A stretch of 64,000 nt of DNA from Saccharospirillum sp. (GCA_022565595.1 JAIUML010000018.1:28587-92586); one strand, 5' to 3'; counted from the first letter of the stretch, positions 1 to 8,548 are shown. Program-made: numbers and translations. Notes: a model not told the origin generated them from the letters alone.

Positions 1-114
1 TTTTTATGTGCAAGGAAGGGCCACCCTAGGGCGCTGTTCGAATGGCTGTCAATTTAGACACGGTTGTATAATTAAAGCTGGCTGTAAATTATGTCTTACA
101 GGGTTGGTGAAGTC

Positions 115-139
115 GTGGGCCAGATGCTATCTGGCCCAC
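115..139 (-). terminator. Hairpin downstream of puuC
   Basis: A perfect 11-bp inverted repeat (GTGGGCCAGAT / ATCTGGCCCAC) with a 3-nt loop lies 5 bp past the puuC stop codon. Reading out of puuC there is no clear T tract after it; on the other strand it is followed by CTTTTAC. It is probably a transcript end or mRNA-stabilising hairpin; terminator function is inferred from position only. Confidence 0.5.
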
Positions 140-143
140 ACTT

Positions 144-1640
144 TTACAGCTTGATCCAGGTGGCCTTGATCTCACTGTATTTATCGAAGGCATGCAGCGA
201 TTTATCACGACCGTTACCGGATTGCTTGTAGCCACCGAAGGGCGCTGTCATGTCGCCACCATCCCACTGGTTGACCCAGACCGAGCCAGCCCGCAAGCCG
301 CGAGCAAAGCGGTGGGCACGGCTCAGGTTGCTGGTCCAGACGGCTGCGGCGAGGCCGTAGACGGAATCGTTGGCGATGCGCAGGGCGTCGGCTTCGTCGG
401 TGAATCGCACCACGGAGAGGACAGGGCCGAAGATCTCTTCCCGACAGATGCTCATGCCGGGCTGAACGTCTTCAAAGACGGTAGGTTCGATGAAGTAACC
501 GCCATCGACGGTGCTCTGGCGCTGTCCGCCCAGGGTCATGCGCGCGCCTTCTTTCTGGCCGCTGTCTATAAAGCCCAGCACCCGGTTCATCTGGGCTTCG
601 TCCACTATGGCACCGACGTTGGTGTTCGGGTCCAGCGGGTGGCCAGGCCGCCACTTGGCGATGGCGTGACGAACTTTCTCCATAAAGGTGTCGGCGATGC
701 TGTCTTCGACCAGCAGGCGGGAGGCGGCGGTGCAGACTTCGCCCTGGTTGAAGCAGATGCCTTCGGCGGCGGCTTCGGCGGCGGCATCCAGATCGGGTGC
801 ATCGGCAAAGACCACGTTGGGTGACTTGCCTCCGGCTTCGGTCCAGACGCGTTTCATGTTGGATTCGCCAGCGTAAATCATCAGCTGTTTGGCAATGGCT
901 GTGGAACCGGTAAAGACCAGGGTGTCGACGTCCATGTGCAGCGCCAGAGCTTTGCCGACGGTGTGACCGAAGCCAGGCAAGACATTGAAGACGCCATCGG
1001 GAATGCCGGCTTCTTTGGCCAAGGCAGCAATGCGCAAGGCCGAGAGTGGGGACTTCTCGGACGGCTTGAGGATCACCGAGTTGCCCATGGCCAGGGCCGG
1101 GCCAATTTTCCAACTGGCCATGATCAGCGGGAAGTTCCACGGGACGATGGCCGCGACCACGCCCACGGCTTCACGAGTAACCAGGCCCAGTTCGTTGGCA
1201 GCGGTGGGGGCGACTTCATCGTACAGCTTATCTATCGCTTCGGCCGACCAGCGCAGGCTGCGCGCAGTGGAGGGCAAGTCGACGTGCAGGGCATGATTGA
1301 TGGGTTTGCCCATATCGAGCGTTTCCAGCAGCGCTAGCTCTTCCTTGTTTTGTTCAATCAGGTCGGCAAAGCGTAGCATCCGCTGTTTGCGTTTGGCGGG
1401 CGGCATTTGCGACCAGACGCCGCTGTCAAAGGCGGCCCGCGCTGCCTTGACGGCGCGATCGGCATCGGCCGCATCGCAACTGGCGACTTCCGTCAACAGG
1501 CGATTGTCGATTGGGCTGCGTGATTCGAAGGTGGCGCCATCAGCACTGTCTGTATAAGCACCCTGAATCCAGGCGCGACCTTCTGGTTGCAGTTGCTCGG
1601 CTTTTTGTGTCCAGTCGTTCAGGCTCATTGAGTGGCTCAT
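144..1640 (-). CDS. puuC: Gamma-glutamyl-gamma-aminobutyraldehyde dehydrogenase (PuuC-like aldehyde dehydrogenase)
   Basis: A 498-residue NAD(P)+-dependent aldehyde dehydrogenase of the usual family length. It shows the N-terminal PWNFP and KPSEKSPLSA cofactor segments, the general-base Glu in TEAGGKSPN, the catalytic Cys in FNQGEVCTA, and EEIFGPV near the C-terminus. These features and the nearby PuuB-like oxidase fit the PuuC subgroup, which oxidises gamma-glutamyl-aminobutyraldehyde (and related aminoaldehydes) in putrescine breakdown; it is cytoplasmic. The ATG start follows AAGGGGGTGCC. It is divergent from the aminotransferase gene across about 290 bp holding a palindrome. No puuA or puuD lies in the window. 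A broader-specificity aminoaldehyde dehydrogenase is possible, as substrate range cannot be read from sequence. Confidence 0.85.
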   Translation of the reverse strand: MSHSMSLNDWTQKAEQLQPEGRAWIQGAYTDSADGATFESRSPIDNRLLTEVASCDAADADRAVKAARAAFDSGVWSQMPPAKRKQRMLRFADLIEQNKEELALLETLDMGKPINHALHVDLPSTARSLRWSAEAIDKLYDEVAPTAANELGLVTREAVGVVAAIVPWNFPLIMASWKIGPALAMGNSVILKPSEKSPLSALRIAALAKEAGIPDGVFNVLPGFGHTVGKALALHMDVDTLVFTGSTAIAKQLMIYAGESNMKRVWTEAGGKSPNVVFADAPDLDAAAEAAAEGICFNQGEVCTAASRLLVEDSIADTFMEKVRHAIAKWRPGHPLDPNTNVGAIVDEAQMNRVLGFIDSGQKEGARMTLGGQRQSTVDGGYFIEPTVFEDVQPGMSICREEIFGPVLSVVRFTDEADALRIANDSVYGLAAAVWTSNLSRAHRFARGLRAGSVWVNQWDGGDMTAPFGGYKQSGNGRDKSLHAFDKYSEIKATWIKL

Positions 1641-1701
1641 GGCACCCCCTTAAATGGTCAATCTGAAGAGGGTGACACCTTACCTCAAGCACCCTCAAAG
1701 T

Positions 1702-1715
1702 TTCAATATATTGAA
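1702..1715. promoter_or_regulatory. Palindromic operator candidate between puuC and the aminotransferase gene
   Basis: TTCAATATATTGAA is a perfect 14-bp palindrome in the divergent intergenic region (1641-1928). The half-sequence TTCAATAT recurs at 1860-1867, closer to the aminotransferase start. Two related sites in a shared promoter region suggest one regulator controlling both directions. No regulator gene is adjacent, so the protein is unknown. Confidence 0.45.
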
Positions 1716-1928
1716 CGCCTGGCCGCGATTTTGTATGCCTACAATATCCACGATAGCCTGTTTTTATCTAGCCAGAGAAGCTGTGTTGTCATAGGGAGGG
1801 TCAGAGTCTTACGGAGGGGTTGATGTTTTATTTATTTTACATACACTGGCAGCAGTATGTTCAATATAACAAACAACCTCGAGCCTGGTACCATGCCTGG
1901 TTCAGTGTTTTGTGAGTGAGAGCGAGCC

Positions 1929-3227
1929 ATGAAAACCGATGCCTTCTGGATGCCATTTACCGCCAACCGCCAATTCAAGGCCGAACCCCGTCTACTGGTG
2001 GCGGCCGAGGGTATGCATTACACCGATGAAGAAGGCCGCACCCTGCTCGACGGCACAGCTGGTCTCTGGTGTGTGAATGCCGGCCATGGCCGTAAAGAAA
2101 TCAGTGCCGCCGTGCATCATCAGATTGATCAAATGGACTATGCCCCGACTTTTCAAATGGGCCACCCCAAGCCGTTCGAGTTCGCCGAACGCCTGATCAA
2201 GCACACACCGGAAGGTATCAATAAGGTCTTCTTCACCAACTCGGGTTCCGAGTCGGTCGATACTGCTTTGAAGATTGCGCTGGCTTACCACAGAGCCAAA
2301 GGCCAGGGCGAACGCACCCGCCTGATCGGCCGCGAAAAAGGCTACCACGGCGTCGGTTTCGGCGGCATTTCTGTCGGTGGCCTGGTCAACAATCGCAAGA
2401 TGTTCGGCACCCTGCTCAACGGCGTCGACCACATGCGCCACACCCTGCTGCCGGAAAACGCTTTCAGCAAAGGCCTGCCAAAACATGGCGCAGACCTGGC
2501 CGATGACCTCGAACGCATGATCGCACTGCACGGCGCAGAAACCATCGCCGCCGTAATCGTCGAGCCGGTATCCGGTTCCGCTGGCGTAGTGCTGCCACCA
2601 GAAGGCTATTTACAGCGCCTGCGCGATATCACCAGACAGCACGGCATTCTGCTGATTTTCGACGAAGTCATTACCGGTTTCGGCCGAGTGGGCACCCCCT
2701 TCGCCGCAACCCGTTTCGGCGTCACGCCAGACCTGATGACCACAGCCAAGGGCCTGACCAACGGCGCCATTCCCATGGGTGCTGTCTTCGCGGCCGACTT
2801 CATCTACGATGCTTTCATGAGCGGCCCGGACTCGGTCATCGAACTGTTCCACGGTTATACCTATTCCGGACACCCGGTGGCGGCCGCAGCAGGCATCGCC
2901 ACCCTGGACATCTACGAACGCGAAGGGCTGTTCGAGCGTGCTCTGGAACTCGAAGACACCTTCGCCGAGGCGTTACACAGCTTGCGCGACCTGCCCAACG
3001 TGAAGGACATCCGCAACATCGGCCTGGTCGGCGGTGTTGAGCTCGAGGCCAACGGTCAGCCAGGCAAGCGCGGTTACGAGGTGTTCCACCATTGTTACTG
3101 GAAAGAAAACACCCTGGTGCGCTGCACCGGAGACATCATCGCCATGTCGCCACCGCTGATCATCTCCGAAGCCCAGATCGCGGAATTAGTGGAGGCGTTG
3201 CGTAAGTCCATTTTGGCGGTTGGCTAG
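1929..3227 (+). CDS. Omega-amino acid:pyruvate aminotransferase (beta-alanine--pyruvate type)
   Basis: A 432-residue class III PLP aminotransferase. Visible features: the N-terminal DGTAGLWCVNAGHG substrate/PLP region, NSGSESVDTALK for phosphate binding, IFDEVITGFGR with the PLP-pyridine Asp, and the Schiff-base Lys in TTAKGLTNG. Length and these segments match the beta-alanine:pyruvate aminotransferase group, which turns beta-alanine into malonate semialdehyde and forms alanine. The downstream mmsA-type dehydrogenase can take malonate semialdehyde on to acetyl-CoA, so the two form a plausible short pathway. Polyamine-derived amines or taurine are possible alternative substrates. The ATG at 1929 has a purine-rich upstream region (GAGTGAGAGCGAG). 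Confidence 0.88.
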   Translation: MKTDAFWMPFTANRQFKAEPRLLVAAEGMHYTDEEGRTLLDGTAGLWCVNAGHGRKEISAAVHHQIDQMDYAPTFQMGHPKPFEFAERLIKHTPEGINKVFFTNSGSESVDTALKIALAYHRAKGQGERTRLIGREKGYHGVGFGGISVGGLVNNRKMFGTLLNGVDHMRHTLLPENAFSKGLPKHGADLADDLERMIALHGAETIAAVIVEPVSGSAGVVLPPEGYLQRLRDITRQHGILLIFDEVITGFGRVGTPFAATRFGVTPDLMTTAKGLTNGAIPMGAVFAADFIYDAFMSGPDSVIELFHGYTYSGHPVAAAAGIATLDIYEREGLFERALELEDTFAEALHSLRDLPNVKDIRNIGLVGGVELEANGQPGKRGYEVFHHCYWKENTLVRCTGDIIAMSPPLIISEAQIAELVEALRKSILAVG

Positions 3228-3354
3228 GCTTTAGTATTCGACACCCCCCAGCCGCTGGCCATCTCGACTAAACTCTATCTACACGCATGCAAGACAACTT
3301 GGGGGGCAGTTATTGGCGCTCCAAAGTATTTATGTGGTGTTATTGTGTCGATTA

Positions 3355-3485
3355 GTGAGCAGTGGATGCCCGGCAGGCCTTTCCGGGGGCGTCTGCGGCC
3401 AGGACGGCCGCAGTCGAGCCTACAGGGATGTATTTATGGCGTCCCCCGGAAAGGCCTGGCGGGTAGCCGCTGCGGACCCAGCCGA
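3355..3485 (+). repeat. Long structured intergenic repeat, copy A
   Basis: It opens with GTGAGCAGTGGATGCC (3355-3370). An outer 19-bp stem (3371-3389 with 3443-3461, one mismatch) encloses a perfect 8-bp inner hairpin (3393-3400 with 3406-3413) and a 28-nt spacer (3416-3443) containing ACAGGGATGTATTTATGGCG. The tail reads GGTAGCCGCTGCGGACC. It sits between the aminotransferase gene and mmsA, ending about 30 bp before the mmsA start. The same architecture recurs at 5046-5137 (inverted) and 5246-5370. It has no coding capacity and no transposase. Confidence 0.8.
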
Positions 3486-3517
3486 CAAAAAGCCACCGAA
3501 CCGAACAGAGGTGAGCA

Positions 3518-5005
3518 ATGCAACAGATTAACCATTTTGTGAACGGCGAACTGACATCCGCCAGTGACCGCCATGCACCGGTATATAACCCGGCCCTGGG
3601 TGAACAAACCGGCCAGGTGTCATTGGCCAGTGCCGATGAAGTTCGTCAGGCGATTGCCAATGCGCAGGCTGCCTTTCCTGACTGGGCAGAGACCAGCCCC
3701 TTGAACCGCTCGCGAATTCTGTTCCGGTTCAAAATGATCCTGGAAGAACGCCTTGATGAACTGGCCCGAGTGGTCAGTGCCGAACACGGCAAGGTGTTTG
3801 AAGACGCCCGTGGTGAAGTGATTCGTGGCATGGAAGTGGTGGAGTTTGCCTGTGGCATCCCACAACTGCTCAAGGGTGAATACACCGACCAGGTCGGCCG
3901 AGGTGTCGATGCCTGGTCGATGAACCAGCCTTTGGGTGTGGTCGCTGGCATCACGCCGTTCAACTTCCCTGCCATGGTGCCCATGTGGATGTGGCCGGTT
4001 GCCATTGCCTGTGGTAATACCTTCATTCTGAAACCATCGGAAAAAGACCCCAGTGCCCCTTTGCTGGTGGCGAAATGGTTGAAAGAAGCCGGTTTGCCGG
4101 ATGGCGTATTGAGCGTCGTCAACGGTGACAAAGAAGCCGTCGACGTACTGCTCACCGACCCCGCCATTCAGGCCGTCAGCTTTGTTGGCTCGACGCCCAT
4201 TGCGGAATACATTTATCGCACCGCCAGTGAACACGGCAAGCGCGTTCAGGCGCTCGGTGGTGCCAAGAACCACCTGGTAGTTATGCCCGATGCGGATATT
4301 GATGGCGCGGTCAATGCTCTGACCGGGGCAGCTTTCGGCTCAGCCGGTGAGCGTTGCATGGCCATTTCGGTTGCCGTAGCCGTTGGTGATATTGGCGATG
4401 AACTGGTAGAAAAGCTGGCCGAGAAAGCGCGCACTTTGAAGATCGGTAACGGTGCCGAGAAAGGCCTGGATATGGGCCCGCTGGTGACCAAAGAGCACCT
4501 GGCGAAGGTTAAGGGCTATGTCGACAAGGGCGTGGCAGAAGGCGCGACTCTGGTAGTCGATGGCCGCGAACTGAAAGTGCCAGGCTGTGAAAGCGGCTAC
4601 TTTATGGGTGGTTGCCTGTTTGATCATGTCACCTCAGATATGGTCATCTATCAGGAAGAAATTTTTGGCCCGGTGCTATGTGTGGTACGAGTGCCGGATT
4701 ATGTGTCGGCGGTGAAGCTGGTCAACGGACACGAGTACGGTAACGGTACGTCCATTTTCACGCGCAGTGGCGGTGTAGCACGTCAATACGTGCGAGACAT
4801 TCAGGTAGGCATGGTAGGCGTTAACGTCCCCATTCCAGTGCCGATGGCGTTCCATTCCTTCGGTGGATGGAAGCGCTCGCTGTTCGGCAGTAATCATGTT
4901 CACGGTATGGAAGGCGTCAAGTTCTACACCAGACGCAAGGCGGTCACCGCCCGCTGGCCAGAAGGTGACCTCGGCGCTGAATTTGTCATGCCTACCTTGA
5001 AGTAG
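3518..5005 (+). CDS. mmsA: Methylmalonate-/malonate-semialdehyde dehydrogenase (CoA-acylating)
   Basis: A 495-residue aldehyde dehydrogenase of the MmsA type. Diagnostic segments are [30 protein letters not shown], the [15 protein letters not shown] stretch where most ALDHs have a Glu-Gly-Gly motif, the catalytic Cys in [11 protein letters not shown], and EEIFGPVL. MmsA converts (methyl)malonate semialdehyde, CoA and NAD+ to propionyl- or acetyl-CoA plus CO2. With the upstream aminotransferase this suits beta-alanine degradation; valine catabolism is the other family role, but no other valine genes are here. The ATG at 3518 follows AGAGGTGAGCA. A structured repeat separates it from the aminotransferase gene, so the two may be only partly co-transcribed. 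Confidence 0.92.
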   Translation: MQQINHFVNGELTSASDRHAPVYNPALGEQTGQVSLASADEVRQAIANAQAAFPDWAETSPLNRSRILFRFKMILEERLDELARVVSAEHGKVFEDARGEVIRGMEVVEFACGIPQLLKGEYTDQVGRGVDAWSMNQPLGVVAGITPFNFPAMVPMWMWPVAIACGNTFILKPSEKDPSAPLLVAKWLKEAGLPDGVLSVVNGDKEAVDVLLTDPAIQAVSFVGSTPIAEYIYRTASEHGKRVQALGGAKNHLVVMPDADIDGAVNALTGAAFGSAGERCMAISVAVAVGDIGDELVEKLAEKARTLKIGNGAEKGLDMGPLVTKEHLAKVKGYVDKGVAEGATLVVDGRELKVPGCESGYFMGGCLFDHVTSDMVIYQEEIFGPVLCVVRVPDYVSAVKLVNGHEYGNGTSIFTRSGGVARQYVRDIQVGMVGVNVPIPVPMAFHSFGGWKRSLFGSNHVHGMEGVKFYTRRKAVTARWPEGDLGAEFVMPTLK

Positions 5006-5045
5006 CTGGTTGGTTTGTTACATCGACAGAATACGCGCTGGCAGT

Positions 5046-5137
5046 CGGATAGGCCCCTGGTGGGACGCTGTAAATAACTCCCTGTACGCTCGTCGGTTCC
5101 CATCCATGGGAACCGACGCCCACCAGTGGCCTACCCG
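5046..5137 (-). repeat. Long structured intergenic repeat, copy B (inverted)
   Basis: The outer arms 5046-5064 and 5119-5137 pair over 19 bp with two mismatches. A perfect 12-bp inner hairpin (5091-5102 with 5107-5118, loop TCCA) lies inside. On the minus strand the 28-nt spacer (5064-5091) contains TACAGGGAGTTATTTACAGC and differs from copy A's spacer at only about five positions. The stem sequences are unrelated to those of copy A. Together with copy C it fills the 408-bp gap between mmsA and puuB (5006-5413), in which I see no gene. Confidence 0.75.
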
Positions 5138-5245
5138 ACCACCAGCGCTCGGCTGGTTAACAAAATAAAATGTATAGCAACCAACCAATAATGCTTTTGT
5201 GATTAAATTCATGATCCGACTTATAACTTAGGCTATTGACGAGAT

Positions 5246-5370
5246 GTGAGCGACGGATGCCGGTGGTACCTCTGCAGGGTAGTCCGCAGCCCGGACGGCT
5301 GCGGTCTAGGCCCCATGGATGGGTTCACGCCGACCCTGCAGAGGTACCACCGGTAGCCGGCGCGGATGTT
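5246..5370 (+). repeat. Long structured intergenic repeat, copy C
   Basis: The head GTGAGCGACGGATGCC (5246-5261) is followed by a perfect 21-bp outer stem (5260-5280 with 5333-5353) and a perfect 8-bp inner hairpin (5284-5291 with 5297-5304). The spacer is a diverged version (CCCCATGGATGGGTTCACGC) of the copy A/B spacer, and the tail is GGTAGCCGGCGCGGA. It lies just upstream of puuB and could affect its transcript. Confidence 0.8.
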
Positions 5371-5413
5371 ATGTACAATACACAAATATTGAGGCATTAA
5401 CCAAGAGGCCACC

Positions 5414-6700
5414 ATGGTCAATAGAACAGAACATACCACCTCCTATTATGCGTCGACGTGTAATGAGGTTCAGGATCGTCCGGCGTTGGCAGAGGCCATC
5501 GAAGCGGATGTTTGCATTATTGGCGCCGGGTTTACCGGGCTTTCTACTGCCCTGCATTTGGCTGAGGCCGGGTTCAAGGTGGTGGTGCTGGAGGCCGCCC
5601 GTATTGGCTTTGGTGCCAGTGGCCGCAACGGCGGTCAGTTGGTGAATAGCTACAGCCGCGACATCGATGTGATCGAGAAAAACTACGGCACGGAGATGGG
5701 CAAGTCGCTGGGCAGTATGGCCTTTGAAGGGGCGGATATTATTCGTCAGCGCATTGCTGATTATCAGATCGATTGTGATTATCGGGACGGTGGTGTTTTT
5801 GCTGCGTTCAATAAACGGCAGATGCACGAGCTGAGTGAGCAGAAGAAACTCTGGGAACGTCATGGTCATGATCAACTGGAACTGATGGACCAGGATCGGA
5901 TTCGTGAGGTGGTGGATTCTCCGGCCTACATCGGTGGTTTGCTCGACAAGCGTGGCGGCCATATTCATCCGTTGAACCTGGCCTTGGGTGAGGCCGATGC
6001 CATTGAGCAACTCGGTGGCCGAATTTTCGAAGATTCCAAGGTGATTCGGATTGACCGAGGCGAGCGGCCGGTGGTCTATACCGAACAGGGCCAGGTGACG
6101 GCCGACTATCTGATGATTGCCGGTAATGCTTATCTCGGTGGCCTGGTGCCCGAGTTGGCTGCCAAGTCGATGCCTTGTGGTACACAAATTATTACCACAG
6201 AAGTCCTGGGCGAGGAGCGTGCGCGGCAACTGATTCCCGATTTGTATTGTGTGGAAGACTGCAATTACAAGCTGGACTATTACCGCATGACTGGCGACTT
6301 CCGTTTGCTCTATGGTGGTGGGGTGACCTACGGTGGTGGTGATCCGGCTTCTATTGAGGCGTTTTTACGACCGCGTCTGGAGCAGACTTTTCCGCAACTC
6401 AAAGGCGTTCGTTTTGACTTTGCCTGGGGCGGTGATTTCCTGTTGACCATGAGTCGTTTGCCGCAGTTTGGTCGCATTGGTAATAACATCTATTACGCCC
6501 AGGGCTACAGTGGCCATGGTGTCACGACGACGCATCTCGCCGGTAAGCTGATTGCTGAAGCGCTCAAGGGGCAGGCCGAACGCTTTGATGCGTTCGCCAG
6601 TTTGAAACACTACTCCTTTCCGGGTGGGCAGGTGTTCCGGGTGCCTTATACTGCCCTGGGGGCTTTTTATTACGGCCTGCGTGACAAGCTGGGTATCTAA
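5414..6700 (+). CDS. puuB: Gamma-glutamylputrescine oxidase-like FAD-dependent oxidoreductase
   Basis: A 428-residue D-amino-acid-oxidase-fold flavoprotein. An N-terminal dinucleotide-binding motif (CIIGAGFTGLSTALHLAEAG, about residues 31-50) is followed by GASGRNGGQL, typical of the PuuB/OrdL group. The C-terminal FAD-contacting segment reads YYAQGYSGHGVTTTHLAGKL. PuuB oxidises gamma-glutamylputrescine to the aminoaldehyde that PuuC takes on, releasing H2O2. The presence of puuC 4 kb away supports this role, although the gamma-glutamyl ligase gene is not in the window. The ATG at 5414 follows AAGAGGCCACC. Other secondary-amine oxidases of the family (e.g. sarcosine-type) are possible alternatives. 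Confidence 0.8.
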   Translation: MVNRTEHTTSYYASTCNEVQDRPALAEAIEADVCIIGAGFTGLSTALHLAEAGFKVVVLEAARIGFGASGRNGGQLVNSYSRDIDVIEKNYGTEMGKSLGSMAFEGADIIRQRIADYQIDCDYRDGGVFAAFNKRQMHELSEQKKLWERHGHDQLELMDQDRIREVVDSPAYIGGLLDKRGGHIHPLNLALGEADAIEQLGGRIFEDSKVIRIDRGERPVVYTEQGQVTADYLMIAGNAYLGGLVPELAAKSMPCGTQIITTEVLGEERARQLIPDLYCVEDCNYKLDYYRMTGDFRLLYGGGVTYGGGDPASIEAFLRPRLEQTFPQLKGVRFDFAWGGDFLLTMSRLPQFGRIGNNIYYAQGYSGHGVTTTHLAGKLIAEALKGQAERFDAFASLKHYSFPGGQVFRVPYTALGAFYYGLRDKLGI

Positions 6701-6704
6701 AGCC

Positions 6705-7286
6705 TCAAGTTTTTACCTTTGGTTGCCAATGGGCAAGCATGCTGTCGAGATGTTGGATCAGATGAGTGTAGCTGACATCCAGGTCGGTGGGCATGGCAAA
6801 GCCCCGGCTGTTTTCCAGTGACACGAACCCATGCAAGGCGCTGCGTAGGCAGCGTGTTGCGTGAATCAGTTCTTCATCTTCCAGTTGGTAAGCCTGCAAT
6901 ACAGCAAAGATCAGTGTCAGCAATTTTCGACCGGCCTGATAGAGGGCGTCGCCATCCATTTCGGTGGCGGCCAGCGTCATCTGGTAGAGGGCCGGTTGCT
7001 CTCTGCCAAATTTGCGATAGGCCTGGCAAAGGGCGAAAAGAGCGTCACGCCCCGCCAACCCCATGCAGGCGTCCTGTAACCTCTGGTGCAAACCTAGCAG
7101 CCCTCTCAGCCGCATCTCCCGTTTCAGTTCAGCCAGGTTTTTTACATGGTTGTACAGAGAGGGCGGTTTGACGCCAAAGTGTTTGGCCAGGGCGCCGAGT
7201 GTTACCGCCGTTTCGCCATCGCGCTGTGCCAGTTGCAGCGCCGCATCGACGATTTTTTCCAGAGTCAGTCCGGGTCTTTTTGCCAT
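6705..7286 (-). CDS. TetR/AcrR-family transcriptional regulator (WHG C-terminal domain type)
   Basis: 193 residues. The N-terminal helix-turn-helix (about residues 8-53) includes TLGALAKHFGVKPPSLYNHV. The C-terminal half carries RCLRSALHGFVSLE, typical of the WHG subfamily of TetR regulators. Its ATG overlaps the stop of the upstream hydrolase gene by one base (TGATG), so the two are translationally coupled. A perfect palindrome upstream of the hydrolase (8243-8256) is the obvious candidate operator, suggesting autoregulation. The ligand is unknown; a hydrophobic ester or acyl compound handled by the hydrolase would be a reasonable guess. Confidence 0.9.
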   Translation of the reverse strand: MAKRPGLTLEKIVDAALQLAQRDGETAVTLGALAKHFGVKPPSLYNHVKNLAELKREMRLRGLLGLHQRLQDACMGLAGRDALFALCQAYRKFGREQPALYQMTLAATEMDGDALYQAGRKLLTLIFAVLQAYQLEDEELIHATRCLRSALHGFVSLENSRGFAMPTDLDVSYTHLIQHLDSMLAHWQPKVKT

Positions 7287-8215
7287 CAGGATGCCTTTGC
7301 GATAGTTGCTGCTTGCAGGAACTGCAGTATTGCCTGAGCGGTCTCGAAAGGCATTTCAGCTTGAGGGTAATGACCTGCCTTTGCAATGATGGCTGTCTGG
7401 CCCTGGGTTGCAGAGGCGATGGCTTCGGCTTCTGCTATCGGGTCTTTGAAGTCCGGGTCGGCACTGCCCATGATAATCAATGTTGGTAACTGCACTTTGC
7501 TTAGTCGGGCATCAACCTCGGCATCGCTTCGGTCTATCATGGCTTTGACGGCATCAAAGCGACCAGGCTCGGAGAGGTTGGCGACCAGAGCGCGGCGATA
7601 GTCTTTGTAATCGGCAGGTTTTTGGTGGGTAAAGAGGGTACTGTGAAACAGGGCCCAGCCTTGCACCCGCCAGGGCCCATTGAACAGGACACCCATGGTC
7701 GTGCGTATCATCAAGCTGGGTTTGCCATGGTCGCGCACGAAGGGGCCGATCATGATCATGCTCGCGACCAGTTCCGGGTGCTCGGTGCTTAACCAGACGG
7801 CCACCCCGGCGCTGAAGGAGTTCCCCACCAGGATCGCAGGGCCGGCATCCAGATGCGCCAACAGTGCAATGACATCCTCAGCGACCGAAGTGGTTGTGTA
7901 TTCCGGCCAGGGGATACTGGAATCGCCATGTCCACGCAGATCCATCGTCACTACCCGAAAACCGGCGGCTGCCATCTCCGGCGCCAGTAAGCGGTAGCTC
8001 TGTCTCAAGTCACCCAGGCCCGGCAGCATCAACATCAAAGGGCCTTCGCCATGGTCATCGTACGACAGGGTGCCATGCGGAACTTCCAGTAGATGGGTTT
8101 GGGGGGCGGTATTCATATTCTGGTCTCCATCAGGCAAAGATTGACAGCCCGCGATGACCAACACCAGGGCCAGCACAGTGAGCAGAGCGAGCATGGCAAG
8201 CGGGGTCTTTTTCAT
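7286..8215 (-). CDS. Alpha/beta-hydrolase lipoprotein
   Basis: 309 residues from the ATG at 8215, chosen because it starts a clear lipoprotein signal peptide (MKKTPLAML... with lipobox VIAGC, lipidated Cys about residue 23). The mature part is an alpha/beta hydrolase: oxyanion region MLPGLGDLRQSY, MDLRGHGDSS, nucleophile elbow VGNSFSAG (Ser), acid Asp in MGSADPDF, and catalytic His in KAGHYPQAE. All triad positions are present, so it should be active, probably as an esterase or lipase-like enzyme in the periplasm. It is the first gene of an operon with the TetR regulator. Its substrate cannot be inferred. Confidence 0.85.
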   Translation of the reverse strand: MKKTPLAMLALLTVLALVLVIAGCQSLPDGDQNMNTAPQTHLLEVPHGTLSYDDHGEGPLMLMLPGLGDLRQSYRLLAPEMAAAGFRVVTMDLRGHGDSSIPWPEYTTTSVAEDVIALLAHLDAGPAILVGNSFSAGVAVWLSTEHPELVASMIMIGPFVRDHGKPSLMIRTTMGVLFNGPWRVQGWALFHSTLFTHQKPADYKDYRRALVANLSEPGRFDAVKAMIDRSDAEVDARLSKVQLPTLIIMGSADPDFKDPIAEAEAIASATQGQTAIIAKAGHYPQAEMPFETAQAILQFLQAATIAKAS

Positions 8216-8242
8216 GGGTCTGTGCTCATCAATTATTGGTAA

Positions 8243-8256
8243 TAGCATATATGCTA
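8243..8256. promoter_or_regulatory. Candidate TetR operator
   Basis: TAGCATATATGCTA is a perfect 14-bp palindrome 27 bp upstream of the hydrolase-tetR operon start, in an AT-rich stretch with further TAATAG/CTATTA symmetry. Its size and location fit an autoregulatory operator for the TetR-family protein encoded in the operon. Binding is inferred. Confidence 0.55.
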
Positions 8257-8308
8257 ATAGTATTAGTTTAATTGTCAAGCCTGACGATTGAACCCTGGTC
8301 CACTGTGA

Positions 8309-8548
8309 CTACTTCAGGCCAACACTTCTGGTCTTGTCTGAGGCGTCGGCAGGTGTCACCTCTTGAGGTGGCGCAGGCTCGGGCTGCCAGTAAAGGGTCG
8401 TCTCGGCCCTCGGGTTGTCCAGCCCAAGGTCTTGCCTAATATGAGCACTCAAGTGTGGGATATCCAGGCGCCCTGCGCGCTGCTGCTTGAGCCAAAGTGC
8501 CAGTTCGCGTCGTGCCTTGATGCTCTGTATCAGTTGTTGTAGCCACAT
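8309..8548 (-). CDS. Small DUF1127-like protein, SoxR-promoter controlled
   Basis: 79 residues. The central segment LDIPHLSAHIRQDLGLD resembles the DUF1127 (YjiS-like) consensus, in which a short helix ends in a conserved D-I/L-G motif; the Pro-rich C-terminal tail is variable. DUF1127 proteins are small arginine-rich proteins, some linked to RNA or phosphate metabolism, but no function is established for this one. The ATG follows CAGAGGAACGGGCC. The gene is divergent from soxR, and its promoter (8589-8619) contains a near-perfect SoxR box with a 19-bp spacer, so it is very likely induced by redox-active compounds. Confidence 0.7.
   Translation of the reverse strand: MWLQQLIQSIKARRELALWLKQQRAGRLDIPHLSAHIRQDLGLDNPRAETTLYWQPEPAPPQEVTPADASDKTRSVGLK

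Noticed and set aside
3355..5370. The structured repeats as a CRISPR array or insertion sequence
   Set aside because: There are no short regular direct repeats with unique spacers, no cas genes, no transposase and no target-site duplications that I can see.
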